Below are positions 9,734 to 19,034 of a stretch of 64,000 bases of DNA, piece by piece (position 1 is the stretch's first letter; every line of letters begins with the position of its first letter). Below the pieces are notes generated by a model. The model did no database searches. It saw only the letters and a program-made list of their open reading frames with translations, and was not told where the DNA came from. Where the stretch lies: positions 1-64,000 of the forward strand of contig NZ_QRDZ01000006.1 of NCBI RefSeq assembly GCF_003386235.1. Direction: 5' to 3'. Both the position numbers and the translations under genes were made by a program. The DNA is from Cohnella phaseoli. Its GTDB lineage: Bacteria; Bacillota; Bacilli; Paenibacillales; Paenibacillaceae.

Positions 9734-10688
9734 ACTGCCCTTTGAGAGGCCGCTCGCCGAATTACGCAAGAAGATAGACGAGCTCAAGCAGTTCGGAGCC
9801 GAGAAGCAGATCGATTTCACGGACGAGATCTCTCGGCTTGAAGAGCGTTACAAACAGCTGGAGTCCGAGGTTTACGAAGGTTTGAGCGCGGCTCAGATTA
9901 TGCACATGGCCCGCCATCATCAACGTCCAACCTCTTTGGATTATATTCCTCTTATTTTTACCGATTTTATCGAGCTGCACGGAGACCGGGTTTTTGCCGA
10001 CGATCTGGCGATCGTCGGGGGCTTGGCCAAGCTGAACGGCGTTCCGGTGACGATTGTCGGACATCAGCGCGGGAAAGATACGAAGGACAACATTCAACGT
10101 TTTTTCGGCAGTCCCCACCCCGAAGGGTTCCGCAAGGCGCTCCGCTTCATGCAGCAGGCGAATAAATTCGGCCGCCCAATCATTACCTTTATCGACACGA
10201 AGGGCGCTTATCCCGGCGACACCGCCGAGGAACGCAACCAATCGGAGGCGATCGCCCGCAATCTTAGCGAAATGGCGATTTTTGGCGTGCCGATCCTCTG
10301 CGTCGTCATCGGCGAGGGCGGAAGCGGCGGCGCGTTGGCGCTGGGCGTCGGAAACCGCGTGCTAATGCTGGAGAACGCGATCTACTCGGCTATTTCTCCG
10401 AACGGAGCCGCGTCGATTCTGTGGAAGGACGCATCCAAAGCCGACCAGGCAGCGGAAGCGATGAAAATCACGGCGAAAGATTTGCTCGAGCTAGGCGTCA
10501 TCGAAGAGATCATTCCGGAGCCGCAAGGCGGAGCGCATCGGGACAAGGCTACGCAAGCCGAGTCGATCAAAGAGGCGCTATGGCGCAATTTGCAGGAGCT
10601 CAGCAAGCTGACGCCGGATGAATTGAGGGAAGACCGGTACCGGAAGTTCCGCAAAGTCGGACGTTTTGGCACCGCAGAGCTGGAATAG
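9723..10688 (+). CDS. accA: Acetyl-CoA carboxylase carboxyltransferase subunit alpha
   Basis: A 321-residue alpha subunit partnering AccD. The N-terminal helical part ([18 protein letters not shown]) is followed by the crotonase-like core with [27 protein letters not shown] and [21 protein letters not shown], all hallmarks of AccA. The start at 9723 has AAAGGAGAG upstream, lying inside accD, so the pair is coupled. pyk follows after 45 bases. In B. subtilis pfkA lies between accA and pyk; here there is no pfkA. Confidence 0.97.
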   Translation: MSSELPFERPLAELRKKIDELKQFGAEKQIDFTDEISRLEERYKQLESEVYEGLSAAQIMHMARHHQRPTSLDYIPLIFTDFIELHGDRVFADDLAIVGGLAKLNGVPVTIVGHQRGKDTKDNIQRFFGSPHPEGFRKALRFMQQANKFGRPIITFIDTKGAYPGDTAEERNQSEAIARNLSEMAIFGVPILCVVIGEGGSGGALALGVGNRVLMLENAIYSAISPNGAASILWKDASKADQAAEAMKITAKDLLELGVIEEIIPEPQGGAHRDKATQAESIKEALWRNLQELSKLTPDELREDRYRKFRKVGRFGTAELE

Positions 10689-10733
10689 CTCTCCATATAA
10701 GCAACTTGGATAGATAACGGAGGAAAAGAAATC

Positions 10734-12488
10734 ATGCGTAAAACAAAAATTGTTTGTACGATCGGACCGTCCAGCGAATCGCTGGAAAATACGAAGAAGC
10801 TCATCTCTGCGGGGATGAACGTCGCCCGGCTGAACTTCTCGCACGGAGACTATGAAGAGCACGGCAACCGGATCAAGGTGATTCGTCAAGCTTCCCAAGA
10901 GCTGAACAAAACCGTCGCGATCCTGCTCGACACGAAAGGGCCGGAAATTCGTCTTGGCAAGCTGAAGGAAGAGCCAATCGACCTCGTACAGGGAGAATAT
11001 ATTACCCTTACAACGGAAGAGATCCTCGGCGACATCAACCGCGTTCCGGTTACGTACAAGGAATTGCCGTCCGACGTTAGCGTCGGCGCGACGATTCTGA
11101 TCGACGACGGTTTGATCGGCTTGACGGTACTCGACATTCAAGGTACGGAAATCAAATGTCAGATCGTCAACAGCGGCCAGATCAAGAGCAAGAAAGGCGT
11201 TAACGTTCCCGGAGTGGCGATCTCCATGCCGGGCTTGACGGAGAAGGACATCAGCGACATCAAATTCGGCATCGAAGTCGGCGTCGATTTCATCGCGGCT
11301 TCCTTCGTTCGCCGCGCCAGCGACGTGCTTGAAATCCGCGAATTGCTGGAGCGTCACGACGCTCGCCACATTCACATCATCTCCAAGATCGAAAATCAGC
11401 AAGGCGTAGACAATCTCGATGAGATTTTGGAAGTGTCGGACGGCCTGATGGTTGCCCGCGGTGACCTTGGCGTTGAAATCCCGGCGGAGGAAGTGCCGCT
11501 CGTCCAGAAGCAGATGATCGAGAAGTGCAACCGCGCCGGCAAGCCGGTCATTACCGCTACGCAAATGCTGGATTCCATGCAGCGCAACCCTCGTCCGACA
11601 CGCGCGGAAGCTTCCGACGTCGCCAATGCGATCTTCGACGGCACCGACGCGATCATGCTGTCCGGCGAAACCGCGGCGGGCAAATACCCGGTGGAATCCG
11701 TACAGACGATGTCCCGCATCGCCGAGAGCGCGGAATCTGCACTGCATTACCGTGAAATTTTCACGAAGCAAGCGAACGCCCAGCAAACGTCCGTAACGGA
11801 AGCGATCAGCCAAGCGGTAGCCAATTCCGCGCTGGATCTCGAAGCGAAAGCGATCGTTACTTCGACGGAGAGCGGTTATACGGCGCGCATGGTTTCCAAA
11901 TACAAGCCGAAATCTCCAATCATCGCCGTAACGCCGGTCGAACAGGTGCTTCGTCGCCTGCAGCTCGTCTGGGGCGTTATTCCGGTGAAGGGCGTGTCTG
12001 CGTCCACGACGGACGAAATGTTCGAAATCGCGGTACAAGGCGCTTTGGAGAGCGGCCTCGTTCGTCTGGGGGACACGATCGTTATTACGGCTGGCGTGCC
12101 TGTCGGTCGTTCCGGAACGACGAACCTGATCAAGATCCACAACGTCGGCGAACTGATCGCCAAAGGGCAGGGCATCGGCTCGCAGAGCACGACTGGCAAA
12201 ATCGTAATCGCAAGTTCTCCTGAAGAAGCGATCAGCAAAATGACGTCCGGCGCGATTCTTGTAGCTCCGTCGACGGACAAGGAGTATATGCCGGCTATCC
12301 AGAAGGCGGCTGCAGTTATTACGGAGTGCGGCGGCATTACGTGCCACGCGGCGGTTGTAGGGCTTAACTTGGGAATTCCTGTTATCGTCGGTGTGGACAA
12401 CGCAAGGAAGCTGCTGGAAGACGACATGGAAGTGACGCTGTATGCCGAGCATGGCGTCATCTACTCCGGTCAAGCCAAAGTAATGTAA
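10734..12488 (+). CDS. pyk: Pyruvate kinase with C-terminal mobile domain
   Basis: A 584-residue pyruvate kinase that converts PEP and ADP to pyruvate and ATP. The N-terminal barrel has [26 protein letters not shown] and the [11 protein letters not shown] signature region near residue 240, with TATQMLDSM following. The allosteric C-domain covers about 350-470. Residues about 490-584 add a PEP-utilising 'mobile' domain ([11 protein letters not shown]), the extension typical of Bacillus-type enzymes. The start has GGAGGAAAAG upstream. A strong intrinsic terminator follows at 12511. Full length. Confidence 0.96.
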   Translation: MRKTKIVCTIGPSSESLENTKKLISAGMNVARLNFSHGDYEEHGNRIKVIRQASQELNKTVAILLDTKGPEIRLGKLKEEPIDLVQGEYITLTTEEILGDINRVPVTYKELPSDVSVGATILIDDGLIGLTVLDIQGTEIKCQIVNSGQIKSKKGVNVPGVAISMPGLTEKDISDIKFGIEVGVDFIAASFVRRASDVLEIRELLERHDARHIHIISKIENQQGVDNLDEILEVSDGLMVARGDLGVEIPAEEVPLVQKQMIEKCNRAGKPVITATQMLDSMQRNPRPTRAEASDVANAIFDGTDAIMLSGETAAGKYPVESVQTMSRIAESAESALHYREIFTKQANAQQTSVTEAISQAVANSALDLEAKAIVTSTESGYTARMVSKYKPKSPIIAVTPVEQVLRRLQLVWGVIPVKGVSASTTDEMFEIAVQGALESGLVRLGDTIVITAGVPVGRSGTTNLIKIHNVGELIAKGQGIGSQSTTGKIVIASSPEEAISKMTSGAILVAPSTDKEYMPAIQKAAAVITECGGITCHAAVVGLNLGIPVIVGVDNARKLLEDDMEVTLYAEHGVIYSGQAKVM

Positions 12489-12510
12489 GCAACTTAACGC
12501 ATGATTATTT

Positions 12511-12540
12511 CCCTGCGGCTTAGCCGCAGGGGATTTTTGT
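12511..12540 (+). terminator. Intrinsic terminator after pyk
   Basis: A perfect 9-bp stem CCCTGCGGC / GCCGCAGGG with a 3-base loop (TTA), followed by GGATTTTTGT. It lies 22 bases after the pyk stop and should end the accD-accA-pyk transcript. Confidence 0.9.
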
Positions 12541-12615
12541 ATACAAGTGAAACCGAGAGGCAAGATTCAACGTATCGAATTTTATCGGCAGTCCGCCTGA
12601 GAAGGAGCAAACGAT

Positions 12616-13083
12616 GTGGCCAAATGGTTTTTGCACCCGCTGAGGGTAAGGTATCAAGAGACGGACCAGATGGGAGTCGTCTATCACGTCAATTACTTAA
12701 ACTGGTTCGAGATCGGCAGAACGGAATGGGTGCGCAGGGCCGGCATCTCCTATCGGGAAATGGAAGAACGAGGTTTGCTATTGCCCGTGACCGATATGGA
12801 AGCCTCCTTTAAGCAGGCGGCCCATTACGACGAATGGATCACCGTGTGCACGCGGGTAGCGGAGATGACAAGCCTTCGCGTCGGATTCGAATCGAGAGTG
12901 CTCGCGGGCGACCTGACGGAGAGTCTGGGAGCCGAGTTTGAAGGGGAGGAGCCTCCGGGCGTTCTGCTCGTCAAGGGCGGCACTCGCCACGTATGGGTGA
13001 ATAAGGAGTGGAAGCCGGCACGATTCGCTCGGGAAGCTCCGGACTGGTATGATAAAATGGCGGCATTAGCGGAACTAAAATAG
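12616..13083 (+). CDS. Acyl-CoA thioesterase, hotdog (YbgC/4HBT) type
   Basis: A 155-residue single hotdog-domain protein. The signature RVRYQETDQMGVVYHVNYLNWFE carries the catalytic Asp of the 4-hydroxybenzoyl-CoA thioesterase/YbgC group. It should hydrolyse acyl-CoA thioesters in the cytoplasm; chain-length preference is not visible. The start is a GTG at 12616 with AAGGAG 8 bases before it; an ATG two bases earlier is in another frame. fxsA follows 28 bases later. Confidence 0.85.
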   Translation: MAKWFLHPLRVRYQETDQMGVVYHVNYLNWFEIGRTEWVRRAGISYREMEERGLLLPVTDMEASFKQAAHYDEWITVCTRVAEMTSLRVGFESRVLAGDLTESLGAEFEGEEPPGVLLVKGGTRHVWVNKEWKPARFAREAPDWYDKMAALAELK

Positions 13084-13111
13084 GTTAAACGCGAAAAGAA
13101 AGGTGAGGGCT

Positions 13112-13516
13112 ATGCAAAGAAAGCTGCTGACCATTATCGTGCTGGCGATTCTGATCGAGATTTGGGGCGTATATATGATGGGCCGTTGGATCGGAGGCTT
13201 CTGGACATTCGGGCTGCTGCTTGCGACAAGCTTGCTTGGCGCCTACCTGATTCAGACGGAGGGCCGCAAAGTATGGCAACAGGCTCAGCAACAGATGCAA
13301 AGCGGGCAACCTCCGGGACATACTTTGCTTGAGGGGCTGTGCGTGCTCGCGGGCGGCATTTTGCTTATCGTCCCGGGTTTTATTTCGGATATCGTCGGTT
13401 TGACGCTGCTGTTTCCCCTGACCCGTCCATTATATCGGCTGTATATGTACCGCTGGCTTGAACGCCTTGTGCGCGGAGGCAAATTCACGATCTATCGCGG
13501 GCCAAACCGCTGGTAG
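13112..13516 (+). CDS. fxsA: FxsA-family membrane protein
   Basis: A 134-residue membrane protein of the FxsA family (YtzA in Bacillus). It has spans at about 5-25 and 28-46, then a pair after a Gln-rich cytoplasmic stretch ('EGLCVLAGGILLIVPGF...'). The family's GxLLIxPGxxxD-like core is clear. FxsA in E. coli relieves F-plasmid exclusion of phage T7; the native role is unknown. I chose the ATG at 13112 because AAAGGTGAG precedes it; a GTG at 13103 would overlap that site. Confidence 0.85.
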   Translation: MQRKLLTIIVLAILIEIWGVYMMGRWIGGFWTFGLLLATSLLGAYLIQTEGRKVWQQAQQQMQSGQPPGHTLLEGLCVLAGGILLIVPGFISDIVGLTLLFPLTRPLYRLYMYRWLERLVRGGKFTIYRGPNRW

Positions 13517-13735
13517 ACGCGCGCAGACAGGCATTCGGGCGCCTAACGCTCGATGCGAAAAACGCGAAGCCGGCTGTCGATAGCCCGGGTTGCGAGAATT
13601 TCTCTGACCTGGGTCGAACTCATTTCACATTGCGTTAACGGAACGTTGATCTTCCGTTTACATTCGACCAACATAATGAAGGAAACAAGTCGGCGCAGCA
13701 GTTGGTCGCTGGCATTTTGAACAGGGGGAAGCGGA

Positions 13736-15820
13736 TTGTCTAGCGTCAAGAAGTACATTAACCGCGATTTGAGCTGGCTGGAGTTCAATAGAAGGGTGCT
13801 CGAGGAAGCAGAGGACGCAGGAACTCCTCTTCTGGAGCGACTGGGGTTTCTGTCGATCGTGCAGAGCAACCTGGATGAATTTATGAGCGTAAGAGTGGCG
13901 GGATTACAGGCTCAGAGCAAAGCCGGCTACGCGAAAACGGATTTTACCGGCTACACGCCGCAAGGACTGATCAAGCGGCTGATGAAACGGAGCGTCCGAA
14001 TGGTGCGGGAGCAGTATCGGACTTATCGCGAGCTGCTGCGGTTACTGGCTAAGGAAGGCGTATCGCTGTCGACTTACGCAGATTTGAACGACGATCAGAA
14101 GCTGGCGCTGACAGAGTATTTCAAACGTATCGTTTATCCGGTCCTGACCCCGATGGCGGTCGACCAGAGTCGTCCGTTTCCTCTCGTTCATAGCAAGGAA
14201 TTGTACTTGGCGGTTGTGCTGAAGGGGGAGCAAGGAGAGGAAGACGAGGAGGATTCCACCTATTGCGCGATCGTTCAAGTGCCGTCGATATTGGCTCGCA
14301 CGGTCGTCGTTCCCGGACGGAGAAACAGCCGCAAGCTGATCTACCTGCTGCTGGAGGACTTGATTAAAGAGCATATCGGCCTGCTGTTCAGCGGCTATCG
14401 GGTGGAGGCGGTTCATGCCTTTCGCGCGACGCGCAACTCCGATTTGACGCCGAATGAGGAAGGCGCAGAGGATTTGCTGCAGGAGATCGAGAAGGAGCTG
14501 CGTCGACGCCAGAGGGGATTGCCAGTCAGGCTGGAGGCGGAGAAGGGAATTCATCCCGACGCGCTGGAGCTGCTGCAGGACGAGCTGGAGCTGTCCGAGG
14601 CTTTCATCGACGAGATCGACGGACCGCTCGACCTGGGCTTCCTGTCCAAATTCGTCGCGGCTCTGCCGAATTACGATCATCTCCGCTATCCGAAGTACGA
14701 GCCGGTCTATCCGGAGGAATTCGATGATACCGACGATATTTTGCCAATACTTAGGGAGAGAGACGTGCTTGTTTACCACCCTTACGAATCGTTCGAGGTC
14801 GTCAACGACTTTGTGCTGGAGGCGGCCGCCGATCCGAACGTTCTGGCGATCAAGATGACGCTGTACCGCGTCAACGTCAACTCTGTGCTGATCAAGGCGC
14901 TGTCTCAAGCGGCGGAATCCGGCAAGCAGGTGACCGTCGTCGTGGAGATTAAGGCGAGGTTTGACGAGGCGCGCAACATCGCATGGGCGCGACAGCTCGA
15001 AAAATCGGGATGTCATGTCGTCTACGGCTTGGTCGGATTAAAAACGCACGCGAAAATTACGCTTGTCGTGCGCAAGGAAGCCGATACGCTGAGAAGATAT
15101 GTGCATGTGGGAACCGGGAATTACAACGAGAGCACGTCCCGTTTCTATACGGATGCGGGGCTGTTCACGAGCCATCCCGATATCGGAGCGGATGCGACGG
15201 CGCTGTTTAACGAAATGACCGGCTATTCTACGCCGCATCAGTGGTCGGCCTTCGCCGTCGCTCCGGTTGGCCTGAAGCCGAAGCTGTTCGAGCTGATCGA
15301 CCGCGAGATCGCGAGCGCGAAGAACGGATTGCCGGCCCGGATTGTGGCGAAGATGAACTCGCTCTCGAACCAGTCGATCATCGACAAGCTGTATGAGGCT
15401 TCCCAAGCAGGCGTACAAATCGAGCTGATCGTAAGAGGCGTGTGCTGCCTGCGCCCCGGAGTGCCGGGGCTGAGCGACAACATTCGGGTGATCAGCATCG
15501 TCGATCGTTATCTTGAGCACGCGAGAATTCTCGCCGTCGCCGCGGAGGGCAATGAAGAGGTCTATATTACAAGCGCGGATTGGATGACCCGCAATTTGAA
15601 TCGCAGGGTGGAGTTGATGTGCCCGGTATACGACAAAGGGCTTCGCCTGATGCTGATGAACCTGCTGCAGATGAACCTTGCGGATAACGTCAAGGCGAGG
15701 GAACTGCAATCAACGGGCTCCTACGTGCGGGTGTCGAACGATCAAACGCCGCTGCGCAGCCAATTCGAAGCGGCGGATATTCCGCTTTGGAAATCGATTG
15801 CGGCGGCGTTCGACAAATAA
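13736..15820 (+). CDS. ppk: Polyphosphate kinase PPK1
   Basis: A 694-residue PPK1 that reversibly polymerises the gamma-phosphate of ATP into polyphosphate. The N-domain (INRDLSWLEFNRRVLEEA, SNLDEFMSVR), the head domain and two phospholipase-D-like catalytic domains are all present. The autophosphorylated His lies in KTHAKITLVVR (about residue 438). A second conserved His lies in LEHARIL. The start is TTG at 13736 (TTG TCT AGC) after GGGGGAAG. It converges on ppx with 6 bases between the stops, so synthesis and degradation of polyphosphate are encoded face to face. Confidence 0.95.
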   Translation: MSSVKKYINRDLSWLEFNRRVLEEAEDAGTPLLERLGFLSIVQSNLDEFMSVRVAGLQAQSKAGYAKTDFTGYTPQGLIKRLMKRSVRMVREQYRTYRELLRLLAKEGVSLSTYADLNDDQKLALTEYFKRIVYPVLTPMAVDQSRPFPLVHSKELYLAVVLKGEQGEEDEEDSTYCAIVQVPSILARTVVVPGRRNSRKLIYLLLEDLIKEHIGLLFSGYRVEAVHAFRATRNSDLTPNEEGAEDLLQEIEKELRRRQRGLPVRLEAEKGIHPDALELLQDELELSEAFIDEIDGPLDLGFLSKFVAALPNYDHLRYPKYEPVYPEEFDDTDDILPILRERDVLVYHPYESFEVVNDFVLEAAADPNVLAIKMTLYRVNVNSVLIKALSQAAESGKQVTVVVEIKARFDEARNIAWARQLEKSGCHVVYGLVGLKTHAKITLVVRKEADTLRRYVHVGTGNYNESTSRFYTDAGLFTSHPDIGADATALFNEMTGYSTPHQWSAFAVAPVGLKPKLFELIDREIASAKNGLPARIVAKMNSLSNQSIIDKLYEASQAGVQIELIVRGVCCLRPGVPGLSDNIRVISIVDRYLEHARILAVAAEGNEEVYITSADWMTRNLNRRVELMCPVYDKGLRLMLMNLLQMNLADNVKARELQSTGSYVRVSNDQTPLRSQFEAADIPLWKSIAAAFDK

Positions 15821-15826
15821 GCTGGT

Positions 15827-17383
15827 TCAGGCAGGCGAGTGGTCTTCCTGGATCGTTTGCAGATCGGGAGTCATTCCCCATATTTTTTTGAATTCCTTGG
15901 CCATATTGCCGACTTCCATCTGTTCGACGGGAAGCGGATGTTCGGACTCGGCGAGCAGCTTCAAGTGTTTTCCTTTAACCGAGATGTGGAGCGAGGAGAT
16001 CGCCTGCGACTCGCTGCGGTCCAGCGCCGAAGCTAGCAGCAGCAGCGCTCCAAGCTTGCCGATCGTCTCCGCGTCTCCGTCCGCAAGCATCGATTGATAG
16101 GGAGATAGCTTGCGTTTTAAGGAGCTTGCGCTCCGGTAGGAGGCAATTCCGGCAGCCAGTATTTTTTCCCGGTGGGACAGGCCGTTCCAGTGGGTGTGCA
16201 GCAGCATATAGAACGTATGGTCCGCACAGTCGTTGTAGTCGATCATTGCGCCGATTCGGAACAGTCTGGCGGCCGTATCCAACAGCCTGCGGCTGCCGGC
16301 GGGAAGCGGAGATACGATGTTCAACTGCTCGAACAGCGCCACGGCCATTTTACGCACCTGCTGCAGATGCCCTTCGGGCGCTGCGGGATATAGAGCGGCC
16401 AGATTGCGAATGCTTTCCTCAAGCACGTCGTCGTTGGATTGAGGCGGCGGATAAGGGCGGCACGTTTCGTAAAACAGTCCGTCCCGCAGGCCGGTGCCGC
16501 ATACGACCAGCGTCGAAGATCGGGCATGCTCGACGACGCCCCGCAATATCGCGAGTCCCGGCACGATGACATCGCCTCGGTCTTTGGATAGGCCGGGGCG
16601 TTTTCTGCGCTGGGGGACAGGGAGCCGGGCCAGATCGTCCAGCGTGGCGGATACGTCGGAGGCGGGCAGCTCATAGCCGTGCAGATGCGGGAACGGATAG
16701 TCGATCTCCCGCTGGCGAAGCTTGGCCAGCGCCCGGACGGTGCCGCCGAGACCGATCAGGGGCAGGCCGGGATGCTGCGCAATCCAGTCGGCTTCTTGCA
16801 GCAGCCGTTTCGTTTCCGCGACGATCGCGGTCAGCGTCGCTTGCTCTACAGCGGCTTCTCCTAAGCCGTAACGGGCGGAGACATTGACGCAGCCGATCGG
16901 GAAAGACACGGCCTGAGCGACCTTCCGCTCGCGGATCAGCGTAATCTCGGTGCTGCCGCCGCCGATATCCACGACGAAGCCGTCGGCGAAACGCAGACTG
17001 TTCAACATGGCCGCGCTGCCGATGCGAGCCTCCTCTTCGCCGGATAATATTTCGATGTCGACGCCGGCGGCGGAGCGAAGCCGCCGGATCACGTCCTCGC
17101 GGTTGGCCGCCTGACGAATAGCCGCCGTAGCGACGGCGCGGACGCGTTCGGCCCCGTGCTTGGCGCATATGCGGACATAGTGGCGCAGCACTTCGGCCAG
17201 CTCATTCACCGCTTCCTCGGGCAGGGTGCCGTCGGCAGCCATGCGCTGGCTCAGCCTGGCGGACCAGCGGCCCTGGTCTACAACTCTGTAAGCTCCGCTA
17301 ACCGTCAATTGATAGACGGACAAGCGAACGGTATTGGATCCGATATCGATAATTCCGGTTATCCGGTTCGTAGTTGCGCGCAT
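15827..17383 (-). CDS. ppx: Exopolyphosphatase, Ppx/GppA family
   Basis: A 518-residue protein with an actin/Hsp70-like Ppx/GppA core (GIIDIGSNTVRLSVYQ at the N-terminus; GGGSTEITLI near 140) and a C-terminal HD-type helical domain (DYNDCADHTFYMLLH). The family removes terminal phosphates from polyphosphate, or converts pppGpp to ppGpp. The neighbouring ppk favours polyphosphate. The ATG at 17383 has AGGTGGAGG at 8 bases; an in-frame GTG 15 bases earlier lies inside that site. Confidence 0.9.
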   Translation of the reverse strand: MRATTNRITGIIDIGSNTVRLSVYQLTVSGAYRVVDQGRWSARLSQRMAADGTLPEEAVNELAEVLRHYVRICAKHGAERVRAVATAAIRQAANREDVIRRLRSAAGVDIEILSGEEEARIGSAAMLNSLRFADGFVVDIGGGSTEITLIRERKVAQAVSFPIGCVNVSARYGLGEAAVEQATLTAIVAETKRLLQEADWIAQHPGLPLIGLGGTVRALAKLRQREIDYPFPHLHGYELPASDVSATLDDLARLPVPQRRKRPGLSKDRGDVIVPGLAILRGVVEHARSSTLVVCGTGLRDGLFYETCRPYPPPQSNDDVLEESIRNLAALYPAAPEGHLQQVRKMAVALFEQLNIVSPLPAGSRRLLDTAARLFRIGAMIDYNDCADHTFYMLLHTHWNGLSHREKILAAGIASYRSASSLKRKLSPYQSMLADGDAETIGKLGALLLLASALDRSESQAISSLHISVKGKHLKLLAESEHPLPVEQMEVGNMAKEFKKIWGMTPDLQTIQEDHSPA

Positions 17384-17493
17384 TTTCCAAGCCTCCACCT
17401 GTTTTGAACCTTTGCTATTTCGCTATTGTAGCATAGAATTAACCGGCGGAATAATGAGGAAGACCGATGCAAGAATGTTTTGTGATGAGTCCG

Positions 17494-17508
17494 ATAAATC
17501 ATTTTTAT
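17494..17508 (+). promoter_or_regulatory. Candidate CcpC box upstream of citZ
   Basis: ATAA (17494-17497), 7 bases, then TTAT (17505-17508). ATAA-N7-TTAT is the dyad bound by CcpC, the citrate-responsive repressor of citZ in B. subtilis. It lies about 250 bases before the citZ ATG and upstream of a possible -10 (TACAAT, 17589-17594). A single short dyad in A+T-rich DNA can arise by chance. Confidence 0.4.
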
Positions 17509-17642
17509 ACCCCTATCGGTTCCATTCGCCTGTGAAATCGATTATCATTAAAAAAGGTCAAAAAATGTTAAGATTGCTGCGGTTTGCGTACAATATCAAG
17601 CTGAGAGCGCTTGTGGCTTGCGAGCAAACATATATGGCGCAT

Positions 17643-17675
17643 GTTCAAAAAGTCAAATCGGACTCTTTGAGCTAC
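17643..17675. repeat. Short inverted repeat, possible dispersed-repeat relic
   Basis: GTTCAAAAAGTC (17643-17654) faces GACTCTTTGAGC (17661-17672) across AAATCG. On the other strand it reads GTAGCTCAAAGAGTCCGATTT, close to the opening of the element at 8353 (GTAGTTCATAAAGTCCGATTT). It is probably a truncated member of that family. Confidence 0.45.
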
Positions 17676-17757
17676 TTCATATTACGGGCATCCCTCTCGG
17701 CGAGGGTGGAAGACAAGCCGACGGACATGAATTTTCCGGTCAAAGGAGAGAGAAAAT

Positions 17758-18873
17758 ATGACAGCAACCAAAGGCCTTGAAGGCATCGTCGCGGCGAAGT
17801 CCTCTATCAGTTCCATTATTGACGGCGTTCTGACCTATCAAGGAATTAACATCGACGAACTCGCGGAAAAGGCTTCGTTCGAGGAAGTCGTCTATTTGCT
17901 GTGGCACGGCAAGCTCCCGAACCAATCCGAGCTTGACGAATTAATTGCGCAATTAGGTGAATACGCTTCTGTTCCGGCCGAAGTGATCGCAGGCTTGCGT
18001 CTGTATCCGAAAAACGCCAACTCGATGGCTGCGCTGCGCACGGCCGTATCCAGCCTGGCGCTGTACGACGCCGAAGCGAACGATATGAGCAGCGAGGCGA
18101 ACTACCGCAAAGCGGTGAAACTGCAAGCTCAGCTGCCTACGATTGTAGCCGCGTTTGCCCGCATTCGCGAAGGCAAAGACCCGGTAGCTCCGAAAAAAGG
18201 CGTAGGAATCGCCCATAACTTCCTGTACATGCTGACGGGCGAAGAGCCTGCTCCGGTCGCTATCCAGGCGATGGACAAGGCGCTTGTGCTTCATGCGGAC
18301 CACGAGCTGAACGCTTCGACGTTCTCCTCTCGCGTAACCGTAGCGACGTTGTCCGACATCTATTCCGGCGTAACTTCCGCAATCGGCACGCTGAAAGGCC
18401 CGCTGCACGGCGGAGCGAACGAAGCGGTCATGATCATGTTGGACGAGATCGGTTCCTTGGAGAACGTGGAGCCTTACATCCAGAACAAGCTGGACAACAA
18501 GGTCAAAATTATGGGCTTCGGCCACCGCGTGTACAAGAACGGAGATCCTCGCGCCAAGCACCTGATGCAGATGTCGCGCCAGCTCGGCGAGCTGAAAGGC
18601 GATATGACGCTGTACGAGATGTCCATCAAGATCGAGGCGCTCGTAACGGGCCAGAAGGGGCTTAAGCCGAACGTAGATTTCTACTCGGCTTCCTGCTATA
18701 CGATGCTGGGCATTCCGCGCGATCTGTTTACGCCGATCTTTGCGATCAGCCGCGTATCCGGCTGGACGGCCCACATTTTGGAGCAATATGAAGACAACCG
18801 TCTGATCCGCCCGCGCGCGGAGTATGTCGGTCCTGTAGACCAACACTATGTGCCGCTCTCCCAGAGAGGCTAA
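17758..18873 (+). CDS. citZ: Citrate synthase
   Basis: A 371-residue citrate synthase of the short Gram-positive type, condensing acetyl-CoA and oxaloacetate. Catalytic elements seen are the His of GPLHGGANEAV, the His of MGFGHRVYKN and the Asp of PNVDFYSA. The start has AAAGGAGAGAG upstream. It opens the citZ-icd-mdh cluster that supplies the first oxidative TCA steps. icd follows after 161 bases that include a dispersed hairpin. Confidence 0.97.
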   Translation: MTATKGLEGIVAAKSSISSIIDGVLTYQGINIDELAEKASFEEVVYLLWHGKLPNQSELDELIAQLGEYASVPAEVIAGLRLYPKNANSMAALRTAVSSLALYDAEANDMSSEANYRKAVKLQAQLPTIVAAFARIREGKDPVAPKKGVGIAHNFLYMLTGEEPAPVAIQAMDKALVLHADHELNASTFSSRVTVATLSDIYSGVTSAIGTLKGPLHGGANEAVMIMLDEIGSLENVEPYIQNKLDNKVKIMGFGHRVYKNGDPRAKHLMQMSRQLGELKGDMTLYEMSIKIEALVTGQKGLKPNVDFYSASCYTMLGIPRDLFTPIFAISRVSGWTAHILEQYEDNRLIRPRAEYVGPVDQHYVPLSQRG

Positions 18874-18875
18874 AG

Positions 18876-18919
18876 CTTGTCTGCAAACCCGCTGTCCTCG
18901 GAGTATGCAGACACGCCGT
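18876..18919. repeat. Dispersed hairpin element, copy B
   Basis: TGTCTGCA (18878-18885) pairs perfectly with TGCAGACA (18906-18913). The loop carries CTGTCCTCGGAGTA, as in copy A at 2041-2090. One stem pair differs from copy A as a compensated A-T to C-G exchange. No T-run follows. It sits between citZ and icd and could influence processing or stability of the shared transcript. Confidence 0.65.
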
Positions 18920-19034
18920 AAGGCAGCAAAGCGGGTAGCCGGCGGGTTGCCTCCATCGCTGCTTGGCGCGAGGCGAGCCGCCGGTTGTTATGCCAATTTC
19001 AATATAGATCGTATTCAGGAGGAGAAACGTAATT

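Larger units (their letters stand above)
17384..17757. other. ppx-citZ divergent intergenic region
   Basis: About 370 bases with no convincing gene, though a frame stays open through part of it. It holds a CcpC-box-like dyad at 17494-17508, a possible TACAAT -10 at 17589, an inverted repeat at 17643-17675, and the citZ ribosome binding site AAAGGAGAGAG just before 17758. Confidence 0.65.

Noticed and set aside
10578..12563. A 661-residue open frame antisense to pyk
   Set aside because: It is Arg/His-rich with no motifs and lies wholly opposite accA/pyk coding sequence. It is a codon-bias shadow.
17334..17780. Open frame across the ppx-citZ gap
   Set aside because: Its composition is unlike the coding sequence, it overlaps the citZ start and ppx, and it lacks a start site.
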